Source: Craspedostauros australis (Eukaryota; Bacillariophyta; Bacillariophyceae; Mastogloiales; Achnanthaceae). From it: 64,000 nt of DNA. The notes under the pieces were generated by a model. It worked only from the letters and a program-made list of their open reading frames with translations. It was not told where the DNA came from and did no database searches. The position numbers and the translations under genes are program-made. Positions 23,601 through 33,800 of the stretch are shown piece by piece (positions within the stretch are counted from its first letter, which is position 1; every line of letters begins with the position of its first letter). Where the stretch lies: the NCBI GenBank assembly GCA_026770025.1, contig JAMXDE010000003.1, positions 2,294,001 through 2,358,000 of the forward strand. The letters run 5' to 3'.

Positions 23601-24144
23601 GACACTCGACAGTTTGGCCGAATCCTGCGTGGCATCCAACCACCCAGCCCATGCCAGCCGCTACTACCACGACATCCTGAACCGCTTTGCCAACGACTCT
23701 TCTACGCCCGCTGACGACCCAGCGCGTCTGCGTGCCAAGGCTGTGGTCTACTACAAGCTGAGCCGAGTCTATGCCGCGCAGCCAGAACATGCTGATCGGC
23801 GACGCAATGTGCTGGAGCAAGCGCTGGATGTGGTGGAGGTTTTGGGCGGCAGACAAGGCGGTGAAGGCGGAGGTGGAATGGGACAGAACGAGAATGAGAA
23901 CGAAGAGGTGCAGTCATTGAAGGCTCAGATCCAGGCCGATCTGCGCCTCTTGTCATCAGCGCCTGGGGGGTCGTCGACACTGCTGACTCCCAGAGGGAGC
24001 AATAACACGAGGTTGCTGCACACGGTTGGCGCTGAAGGTCTTGGCAGCGCGAACGGGAATGTCAATGGGAATGTCGGAATGGATGGCAACGGGCATGCCA
24101 CCGTGAATTCCAGAGGAGGAGACAGAGACGCGCCATGGATGTAG
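17672..24144 (+). CDS. Large kinesin-light-chain-like TPR repeat protein
   Basis: Two exons, 17672-20785 and 21259-24144, encode 1999 residues. The ATG sits in an A-at-minus-3 context. Exon 1 ends ...FLEALE before GTGAGT and exon 2 opens IRTKVLGSQDPLVQQV after TGCTGCAG. Both are phase 0, so a TPR helix reads straight through the junction. The first TPR array covers about residues 807-1060 and shows the kinesin-light-chain pattern (A-x-YHNLGTVH, HPNVAVSLVRIGFLL, LYNNLGVCQMHLGEF). A second array lies at about 1603-1900 (LHNVGIGSLRLQRHYEALQAF, IYNNIGCVHVEFQELREA). Some 800 N-terminal and 550 intervening residues are Ser/Thr/Asn/Gln-rich and probably disordered, with a poly-Asp run near 1445-1460. 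No kinase or kinesin motor is present. It is probably a protein-binding scaffold; the partner is unknown. Confidence 0.9.
20786..21258 (+). other. Intron of the TPR gene
   Basis: 473 nt, GTGAGT...TGCTGCAG, phase 0. In-frame stops inside it and TPR continuity across it support removal. Confidence 0.9.
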
Positions 24145-25247
24145 AGTACATACGAGCCCAGTCTCATCATGGCCGTGACTGTGGCCATGGCCATGCCATT
24201 GACACAGTATAGTAGTGCAGTAGAAGCATAACGTGTATGTGTGCCATCACTTCCGAACCAGAATGCCAAGCCGACAAACCAAGCCATCGAGACAGTTAAT
24301 GATCTACTCTCCTCAAGTATAGTGTGCAAGTCCACTCCACTCCTATCGTGTTGGATGAAAGAATGGGATTCTAAATGAAAGCAGGTGCGAACAGCGCCAT
24401 CCCATGTTTGCTGCTTCCTCCGTTGGTGTGTGGCGCTTCGCCGTACCTTCATCCCGCGTTGTGTCGTCTTTGGGCAGTTGTGTACACACCAACAGACATG
24501 CTCGAGAGCACAAACATCCATGTGTGCATATATACAGACAGACAGACAGGTATTTGCACACAGCCATCCAGCCAGACATGCACATACATTCGTGACTCAT
24601 ACGTTCGCCGGACGTTCGGGTCTGCGAACACTCGTGGATCGAAGTTCATGGTTTGGTTTGACACACTTGAGTCACAGGACCTGCAATCAGTCCCGTAGGG
24701 GTGGAAACATACAGGGCTTTCAACCGAACCACTCAAATTTCATCAATCTCGATAAAACTGTAAGATGCTTAGTTGAGCCCGATAGTGCTGAAAGGTCTTA
24801 TTTCAATTCTTATAGAGATTTGTGGATTTACGGTCCCAATCGTGTCTCAACCAAGCAGGCATGACGTAAGCAGGACCCGACCAGTCCAAGTCGAACCAGC
24901 TTAGGCAAAAGACAACGTACGACACCAGGAACGTGCCAGGTGTCACAAAAAGATCCAAAATCAGCAAAATGACGCGACGTTGTCAGGTGGTGTCAAAGGA
25001 GTTCGCGAAACTTGACATGAGCCCTCTGTCTGCGCACCACGCCTAGACAGCAACCAAGTGCAGGAAGAGCAACACGAAGTTTGTGTGCTCACAACATCAG
25101 CATCTTCACACACACCACACACCACACACCACACACCACACACCACAAACAAGCGCTACGCGTGGTTGATCATCGAGTACGCTCCCTTGCAGCGCATGGT
25201 TCCTTTTTCTTTTCCTCCCTCTCTCCTGCCTTCTTCCTTGCTCCGCG
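24145..25247. other. Intergenic region downstream of the TPR gene
   Basis: No gene supported. It contains the TPR 3' flank, an AT-richer stretch (24.72-24.86 kb) and, next to the decayed retroelement, an ACACACC-type tandem repeat. It may include the unrecognised 5' terminus of that retroelement. Confidence 0.5.
25107..25147. repeat. 7-bp tandem repeat (ACACCAC)n
   Basis: About five and a half copies of a CA-rich heptamer upstream of the gag-like frame. Confidence 0.9.
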
Positions 25248-27550
25248 ATGGCGTCTGCTTTTGACTTTGGTGGTCTTCCTCCCTCTTCCAGTGCTTCTTC
25301 TCCGGCGGCTTCCGGTGGTGGCGGCGCGTCTGTTTCTGGCTCTGACTCGGGTGGGTTTCTGTCGGCGCCCTCTGTGGCTTCTCCGACGAGGGGGGTTGGT
25401 CCTGTGAAGGTGTGGTTGTTGTGGGTTGGGTCTGTATCAGAGGTCTGCGGCGGCATCATTGGGGGCCCGGGCGCCAAGGCCCCAGTGCGCTTCTGCGCTC
25501 GCGCGCGCTCAACCTGCAGTGTTGCGAGTCATCGGCTGCATCCAGTGGGGCTTGTGGTGCAGCGCTTTTACATTCGCACTGGCAAGGTGGATCAGGCTCG
25601 CTTTGAGCCATCGCTTGCGCCTGATTTTCTCTCTTCCTCCACCTCTCATTCGGAGCTACTCTCCAAGGAGCAGGCACCGGATTTGTGGCGCGCCTACTTC
25701 GCGAGCGTCATTGGAGGCCGTCATAGTACCAAGCCAGATGTGGCGTCGCTGACGGTGGCTGTTGACGAGTTCGAGGAGGCTCAGGACCTCGCATCACCAC
25801 GCGCAGTTCTTCTTCCTCTCACATCGCCTCGCGACAATCCTGCCAGCACCGATGGTCCAGTCTTGGAGCCCCTCAGCAAGCTTGTCACCCTTGCTTCTGA
25901 GGTGATCATTGCAAATCCTGATGAGGCACCTGCTTCATCTAGTGCTGTTGCTGCCATGATTGAGGAATGGGATACCATCTGCACCAACTTGATTGCAGTG
26001 GAGTCTGTTCTGCAGAGCATCCGCCAGCTGCACAACACACAGCTGGACGTCCTCATCCAGTCCGTCAAGGCCGTCCTCAAGCATGCCAAGGGGCTGCATC
26101 ACCAAGACCAGCTGTTGGCAGCATGCATTGGCGATGGTGCCAGTGCTGACAAGACCCTTGTGGAACAAGTCAATGGTCTGCATGAATCAATCGCCTTCAC
26201 CAACGGGAGGCTGATCGAGTTGGAGCGGACCGATGCGCTCTCATTTTTGCGCCAATGGTCTGTTGAGCTTCATGAGTTCAAGAGTGGCACAGAGGACCTG
26301 GCCAAGCACTACAAGACCTCCTACACCAACATCAACTGTCACGTGGAGGACCTTGAGCGCTCTTCCTCTCCTGCCATTTGCTCCAGCCTTTTCACCTCTT
26401 GCTCTTTCGGTGCTTCCTCTGGAGCAGCTGACGTCGCTCGGATCGAGCGCCTAGTGAATGTGGCCGTCGAGCGGCGCATGCGCGAGATCGAAGAGCGGCA
26501 GGTGGCCTCTGCTGCTGCTTCTTCTGGGGGAGGTGTGGACACTGCAGCTCGCTTGCTCTCTGTCGAACACAAGCTCAATGACGCCATTTGGTGTCAGGCC
26601 GAGCATGTGTACTCTGTCAGGGGTCGGACATTCTCATCATACCAAGACGTTCACAAGTGGCTGGAGGATGAGAATGTCTCATCTGTTGGCCAGTTCTGGG
26701 ACATGTTCTCCGTTCTGGTTTCAATGCACTCCAAGTCCAACAAGACTGGCAAGGATCGTGCCGATGAAGGCTACTCCGCTCAGCATATCTCTGCAACCGT
26801 TCCTGAGCTTGACCTGGCAGCTGCCATGGGGAATGACTGGCCAGTGTCGCTCTTTGCGTCAAATGGCAAGGGTGAGCTCCCGCCTCATGACAAAGAGATG
26901 GCAGCCGCTCCTAGCTGGGATGCCTGGGAATTTGGGAACCCGTCCTACTGAACCGTCCTCAGCACCTCCTTTTGCAACTACCTGCAGGGAATCCGTGGCG
27001 GACTTCATCACAGCATGAGCACTACAGAGCAGGCCCTTGGAAGCCTCCTGTGCTCTGCCTGCAAGAATCATTGGGCAAGCCTGCTGATGTTCATTCAAGG
27101 TTTCTATCTGGACCTTGTTGGCACCTCCCATTCCCAGCCTGATTCTGCATGGCAGCTGGTCGGTTGGTGTGTGGCTGCAGTCTTCAAGGAGATGGCCCAG
27201 GTGCGGGCAGAGGCGAGCCTGGTTGCTGATGACATGGCCAGCCTGGGCAGCAAAGCCAAGGTGCTTTGGGCTGTCTTGCGCTGTCATGGTGCCATGGACT
27301 CCTTTGTGGCCATTGACTTTCATGGCCATGTCGCAATGTCCAAGGCTATTGCCATGTTCCAGCTCACCGAGCGGGTTGATCGCTCTGACATCGAACAGCT
27401 CCACGACCGGCTCAATGACGTGCAGTAACTCACCAAGTTGGCAGTTGAAGGCACAACTCGTTCCGGAAAGAAGGCTGGCGAGGCCAACGCGCCTCTGCCA
27501 ATATCAAGAACATGTTGGCTCAGAGCAAGAAGAGCAACATGAGCAGCTGA
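25248..27550 (+). pseudogene. Gag-like protein of the decayed retroelement
   Basis: The frame from the ATG at 25248 runs 567 codons to a TGA at 26949-26951. It then stays open in the same frame to a second stop at 27426-27428, so about 725 codons share one frame with an internal stop. A further shift is needed to read a short Lys-rich tail ending near 27550. The N-terminus is Ser/Gly-rich, the middle helical (for example SVLQSIRQLHNTQLDVLI), and the part after the first stop is compact (FYLDLVGTSHSQPDSAW, VLWAVLRCHGAMDSFVA). No zinc knuckle is visible. Calling it gag-like rests on its position before an RT region and on general resemblance to large ORF1 proteins of algal retroelements. It is clearly non-functional as read. 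Confidence 0.6.
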
Positions 27551-29880
27551 AGCAAGGCTCCGGTGGCTCTGTTGCCTCCTCGCGCGCGGCACAGTTGGGA
27601 GGCTTTATTCGGCGTCACCAGCGGCATTGTGGATTGTCAGCAGAAGCAGGGGCGATGCTCTGTTGGGGTTGTCGCTCAGCGATGCCCAGCCTGGTTGTTC
27701 GACTTGGACTCACTGGGGTGGCAGGTTGGCTTTCTGGCCGGTTTGTCCCTTTCTGGTGATGACGAGCGCCTCCTTAGCCAGCTTCTTCCATCGGTGGTGC
27801 TGCAGCCAGCAGCACCATAGGTGCAGCAGCTCAACGATGTTAGCCTACTTCTAGCTGATGGTTACATTATACAAGCTCTCTTCTCGTCCATACAGTCCAG
27901 TTCTCTGATGGTGGTCGCATCCTCTCGCCGCTCTTGCTCATGTCCGCCTGGCCGGTCCTCTCGCTCGTGGCTCCAGTCCCATCCACAGCTTGGTGGCGTC
28001 ACTACTGCTGTTGGCTCTCCGACGTTTTCTGGCGATGCTCTCGCCCACCGCAAGGCCCAATACAGACCCGTGCGGTTCCCCGCACACTTCAGTCGGTTCT
28101 CGACGACCAACTCTTGTCGGTTCACCTGTTTCCGCCTCCTCCGGCTCTTGGCGTCAGCCCTTCACGCTCGCGCTACCTCAGTGGCGTGAAGGTGTACGGA
28201 AAACCTGTGTTGCATTCTGGTGGACTTGTGCCTATCAATGCCATTCGTTCCGCGTTCGTCCTGTCTCCATCTGTGTTTGGTCGCGGCCTGTGGTGTGCTC
28301 GCCGGCTTCAGCGGTTCGAGCGCCTGCGTGTGCTTGACTTCCCGGACACAGTTGCTCATACGCTCTCTTCTGCTGCTTCCGCACTTCCTGGTCAACTTTT
28401 CTTGTCCGTCCTTTTGCAACTCCATACTTTCAACGAGGGGGGTACCTTTCTTTTTGATTCCTCAACATTGGCCTTTCCAGCTACACCATCTTTGGTATTG
28501 GCCACGTCCATGACTCCTTCCAATCATCTCTCTACTCTTGCTCGGTACGGCCTCCAGCCAACATCTATGGGTGACCATGGTGGGATGAATCCTGGCGCTG
28601 CTGTCTTTCAACCCACAGCTCTGGTCCAAATGCCAGCTGCACTCGCTGGGGGCTCTCCATCATCCATGAAGCCTGCGCTCTCTACTTGTCCTGCCTCCTC
28701 CCTTCCTCCCCTGAACGAAGCCGCACCCTCCATCATGCCTTCCACTCAGGTTTGGGTGGATCCGTCCGAACTGAAAAGAAGTGTTCAGGAAATCGCAGAG
28801 TGGACTCGTTGTGCCCAAAAAGCCACAACGTCCGACAATGTGTCCATTCCTGTTCACATCTGGATGGATCAACTCCTGCAAGGTTCTGCAACTTGGTGGG
28901 AAGACGGCAACATGACTCAGCTTTAAGCCTGATGTGATCTACTGAGGCAGCGAATGCTGGGTTGGTGATGTCGGAAGATTACAACCTCCTTCTGGAGGTG
29001 GCTCAGCTTTCACCATCCCCTTCAACTCAAGCAACGCAAAGTTGTGACCATGGCATCTGATGAGCGTTACCAATTGAACCAACACGGACTTCATGGGTAC
29101 ACCAATTGGCGATGCAGCTGTCTTCAATGCCGGTTGTGATGCGATCGGAAGGGCATGCAGATCATCCTGGTGGGCTTGGGACGACGGATCTCGTCCATTG
29201 TTCTGGCGATGGCCATCCGACTACCAAACCATCATCCGAGAAGGTCTGCCTGTGCCCTTTCAAGAACCACCACCTACTTTCGTCTGGCCACAACGCCACA
29301 CAGGGGATACCAACATCCGCAACATGATGGCAGGCAAGCTCCACCAAGTCCACCAAAAGCAGTACATCGTTCCAGGTCAAGTCGACTCCCTCACCTCCTT
29401 TTTTGGAGTTCCCAAGGGCACCATGGATATCCAGATGGTATATGACACCACTGCAAGTGGTCTGAACCATGCCATCTGGGTTCCTACATTCTCTTCACCC
29501 ACCATTGACACACATCTTTGTGCAGCAGGGGCGAACACATACATAGCAGACAATGACATTGGGGAGATGTTCCTGAGCTTCATGCTGCATCCTTGCCTCA
29601 AACAAGTGTGCAGTGTGGATCTGACGCAATACCTCAGGGAGGATGATCCAAAATTTGGGGACTCCTGTGTTTGGGAACAATGGGATCGAGCTGCCATGGG
29701 ACTGAAGTCCTCTCGATATCAGGCAGTGCAGGCAATGCTGTTCGCATAGGAGGTCATTATGGGTGCAATACATGACCCTGACAATGTCTTCTCCTGGGAA
29801 CACGTGCGACTGAACCTGCGCAAAATCGAGGGGGTCGACAAAACAAACAGAAGGATTCATAGCAAAATCGATCTCCGCTC
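27551..29880 (+). pseudogene. Reverse-transcriptase region of the decayed retroelement
   Basis: The first part, about 27934-28926 in one frame, contains GKPVLHSGGLVPINAI and PSVFGRGLW. After a stop and a shift, 29093-29749 reads SSWWAWDDGSRPLFWRWP, then FFGVPKGTMDIQMVYDTT and a block with IADNDIGEMFLSFMLH. The VPKG...R/Q-x-V-Y-D pattern and the D-x-G-E-M-F-L block match RT fingers and palm motif A. A TAG at 29747-29749 interrupts the frame, which then continues only to about 29880. The YxDD region is not found, so the copy is also truncated. Naming it RT is well supported; the superfamily is left open. Confidence 0.65.
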
Positions 29881-29973
29881 TGCATCCCAAAGTTGATTTA
29901 GTTTAAGAATATGTGAGAAGTTTGGTTGAAAGCCTAGTAAGTTGCCGGCACTCGAGGACCAACTGTTGCGCCT

Positions 29974-30001
29974 AACCACGTCTGGTGCACGAGACGTGGT
30001 T
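29974..30001. other. Perfect 10-bp hairpin
   Basis: AACCACGTCT and its exact reverse complement AGACGTGGTT flank an 8-nt loop. It sits between the last RT coding similarity and the copia insertion, possibly near the 3' end of the decayed element. A function is not established. Confidence 0.6.
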
Positions 30002-30090
30002 GGGAAGTGGCAGCGTGACATGGGCGAAGGTGTTGAAGTCTCGGCCGGTTTGTGTGTACATTTCGCGCGACAAGACGAGGGAGAACATGA

Positions 30091-30095
30091 GGGGG
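30091..30095. repeat. Target site duplication, left copy (GGGGG)
   Basis: Five G residues abut the left LTR and are repeated exactly after the right LTR (39233-39237). A 5-bp duplication is usual for copia integrases. Because it is homopolymeric, it is slightly weaker evidence than a mixed sequence. Confidence 0.85.
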
Positions 30096-30783
30096 AGTTA
30101 GGATTCGGGCGTAGTCGGCGCGAATCGGTGGAGGATGTCTCTTGAATCTGCCAGCTTCGGGATAGCCGTGTGATGCAGTTCAAGAGAGGTGTACTGATTG
30201 AAGAGTTGTTACTGTAACGATGAGTAGATGAGTGCTTTGTAGCTAATCCTTGTCTGTGTTTATTATGAGTTAGCTTGTAGTGTTAGTAGGGTGAAGAAAC
30301 GATGCCACACAACTTGGCGAGACCCTGCACTGATGTACTTGGTTCAGTGCTACAGGGTATACAGTCATTACAGCGCCTTGCTCTCCACATACGTAGATAC
30401 ACTGCAGTGTAGATCATGGCATGTGGCAGTGACGACCATGAAGCAGTGGCTGTGGTTGGAGCTGGCTCTCGGATTCCATTGTTTGAGTTGAAGCAGGTTG
30501 GATACACGCGTTAAGACCACGGCAGTGGTGCAGTAGTCATCAGCATGGAGGGAATCAAAGTATGTTGTAGTAAAAGGATCTGAGGAGCATATAGTTCCCA
30601 AGGTGGGATGTGAGTCAGGTTGGTCATGTTTGGGTCATGATGGATTCGTGAATGGAGGAGAGAAAGGAGGAGAAAAGATTTGGTGGTCGATCAAGTCGGA
30701 AGATTTCGCGCCAAAACCAAGAATTTCTCCCATCAGGTTGATACCGTGTTCGGTAATAGTCTGTCCCTCATTGAATCTCAACT
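30096..30783 (-). repeat. 3' LTR of the copia element
   Basis: Identical to 38545-39232 at a constant offset of 8449 bp. In element orientation it begins AGTTGAG and ends CCTAACT, so the termini are the short inverted pair AGTT/AACT rather than TG/CA. Confidence 0.97.
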
Positions 30784-30792
30784 CTCCCTCTC
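30784..30792 (-). promoter_or_regulatory. Polypurine tract
   Basis: GAGAGGGAG on the minus strand directly abuts the start of the 3' LTR, the position of the plus-strand DNA primer in LTR elements. Confidence 0.8.
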
Positions 30793-30866
30793 AGTGTTGG
30801 GTCGTGATTGGAGTTGTGGTATCGATGAAAACTTCATCCTTCGTTGTTGTTTGTTGTTGTTGGTCG

Positions 30867-33800
30867 TTACCAACCCATGATCTTGGATCGTAGGTATTCA
30901 AAGACTGCGATGGACAGTCCTTTGGTGAAGATGTCAGCCAATTGCTCCGGTGTTGCAATATGCTGGATGCAGATGAAACCTGCCTTGACCCAGTACCAAA
31001 AGAAATGCCACTTGGTCAGGAAATGCTTGGTGCGCGCGGTCGGCTGGTGATTGGTGGCGAGAGAAATACAAGCTTGGTTGTCCTCGAAGACAGTGCACTG
31101 GAGATTGGTGTGCAGCGGCATGTCGGTGCCGGCGTTGTTGATCACTTGGCGAATGAGTTGTTGGATGGGAATCAATGTTCGCATTGCCAGGGAGAGAGCG
31201 GCGTACTCGGACTCCATCGTGGATAACGCGATCTCAGTTTGGAGTTTCGACTTCCAGATGAGAGGGCATCCACCCAATGTGATGAGATATCCCGTGCGTG
31301 ATTTCACCGACACTGGATCTTTGCTGTCCTCACGTTGGTAGAGGCCTGCGAAGTCAGCGTCTACGTAGCACTTGAGGTCGAGTTGCCCTGTAGGGCGAAC
31401 GATGGTGCCCATGGTTTCAGTGTGCTTGAGATAGCGCATGATGCGCTTGACCGCTTTGGCGTGTGATCGGCGGGGATCGTGTCCGAAGCGAGCGACTTGG
31501 GAGACTGCGAAGGCGAGATCGGGACGAGTGTTCGTTGTGAGGTAGAGCAGCATGCCGACGACAGAGCGGTAGTTCCATTTCTCGTTCATGGCTGGTTCAT
31601 TCTTGCACTGTCCGAGTGCGAGTTGGGTAGTAGGTACCGGGCATGGATTGCAGTTCGACATCTTCGTTGTCTCAAGGACCTTTTTGATCAATCCTGGTTG
31701 TCGAAGATGGACAGTATCCGCCTTCGGGTCACGGCAGAGCTCAATCCCCAGGAATTCAGTGAAGCTGCCTTCCTGGGTAAGCTCGAACCCGAGTTCACGC
31801 ATTGATGCAATGAAGTCGTCAGCGTCCTTCTTGGTCTTGGAGGCGATTCCTGCATCGTCAACGTAGAGAACGATCATGATGTTGCGCTTGATGAACAAGC
31901 ATTGCTCTTGGTCGCAGGCTGTGAAGCCGACTGTGATTAGAGCTCGGATGAGGTGCTCGTACCACAGGCGCGGGGCGATCGTCAATCCGTAGAGACTTTT
32001 GCGAAGTCGGAGACAGGTGTTGGGTCCCTTGCTTGACTTGAAGCCGCGAGGAAGGTGAAGATGCACAGGCTTGTGGATGGAGGCCTGCACGAAGGCATTC
32101 GTGAAGTCGATTGACGTGGTTGTCCAACCCATCACAATGGATGTGCTCAGGAAGATGCGAACCGATGACCAGGCCACGACTGGCGCGTAGGTGGATGCAT
32201 CTTCATTCATGAGATCTCCACGGCAACACCAGCGACCCTTGTACTTCTTGATCGTACCATCCGGCAAGCGCTTGCGACGGAAGACCCAGGTCCCTGGGAA
32301 GATTCGATCGTTGACGACGTCGGCCTTTTGAATCTCTTCCCATGTTCCCTTTTCGGTAAGTGCCTTGATTTCCTTTTCGGCTGCTTGCATCCACTCATCC
32401 TTGTTGTCGTCGCGAATCGCTTCGTCAAAGGAAAGGGTGTCAGGGTCATTGCTGGATGCCTTGTACGTGGATGAGCGTTCGGCGATATCCAAATCGCCAC
32501 CTGTTGCGAAGTAGCTCATCATGTGTCCATCAACATAAGTTGGGAAGTTTGTTGAGTCTCGTTGTGGCTCGATGATCGAGACAGCATAGGCATGTTGTTC
32601 GATGTTAGCCCACGCGTGCTCTGGAATACATGTTGCTGTGTCCAGGATGGACGATGGGTCAACTTCAAGTGTCGATCCGATTTTGTCGGAGACGCGCGTT
32701 GCTGGAGCCATCTTGAGAGGTGCCGTGTTGGTTTCGATCATCCCTTGGACAAACTTCTCGACTTCGAATGCACTTGGCTGTGGCCATGGCCCTGGACGAA
32801 TCGTCGTGACTTGGCGACGGAGTAGTTCGAATGCGAGACGATAGCGATGATTCTCAGAGATGGCGTTCCACACGGAGCGAGTCCTTTTGAAGAATGTGTT
32901 TCCACTGATTCTGGATTCGGGAGGAAGAAAACCCTTCATCATCAAGTATTCCGGATCCTGATACGACCATGGCTCTGGTTTGGCCGATGACATGTAGTCA
33001 AAGGCATCGAAGCTGGGGTTCATGATGCCGGTTCGTATGAAAGCACTCAGTCTGTTGACGAATTGGCCGACGGCGTAGTCAGTCGCTTGTCTCCTGAGGT
33101 CGTCACAACGAATCTCGCAGTGAAGGTCGACTTCGAAGTGTCTCTCCATGTCCGAGTAGAAGTCCTCGTAGACGTCTTGGAATGGCGTTGGTCCCTCTTC
33201 GACCATATCGTCTGGATCCGGCTGCCACCAATCGGCCATGTTGATGCTTGCTTCTTCTGCTTTAGCCGGCTTTGGGGCGAACGTTGGAAGGACGATGTTG
33301 GTTGGTTGTGGATTCAACGTATTGAATCGACCTCGAAGTCTGCGCAATAAGTAGTGAGCGTCCACCTTGAATTGGTGTAGGTCGATGGAGAGAGAGTCGC
33401 TGCCTTCGCGTTGGAGAGGTTCGATTGTATGTAGGCAATCGACGACAGCTTGTGAGAATGTTATGATCGACGACGAGTCGGGGTGCAATTCCCTGGGTGT
33501 TGTGGCCTGTTCAATCTCTTCCAAGGTAGCTACTGCGGGGCAGAAGTAGTAATCGTCGGTGTCTTCGTCGTCTAACCATGCGGCTTTGCCTCCCATGCGC
33601 GCATACGTGAATCGCTTTGGTTGTTTGCGATTTCTCGTGCTTCGAGGTCTTACTGGCGTTGGTTCAAGCTTAGGCATGATTGGTGTCATGGAACCGGTTT
33701 CAGTTGGTGTCGGATCTGAAGGTGGTAATGGAGTTGCCGGTCCCGAGATTGGTGACTCTCGGAGAGGTGAGTCAAATTGCGGTTGAAGTGTTCGCTGGTC

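Larger units (their letters stand above)
25248..29880 (+). mobile_element. Decayed non-copia retroelement (unclassified)
   Basis: A gag-like frame is followed by a reverse-transcriptase-like frame on the same strand. Both carry stops and frame shifts. The order and the RT motifs indicate a retroelement different in type from the two copia elements: no integrase or aspartic protease is seen, and the RT conservation pattern is not copia-like. No LTR or other terminus was found, so the outer limits are unknown. Coding similarity ends near 29.88 kb, about 215 bp before the copia insertion. Confidence 0.65.

Noticed and set aside
30283..30601. Small frames duplicated at 38732-39050
   Set aside because: They are translations of the two identical LTRs, not genes.
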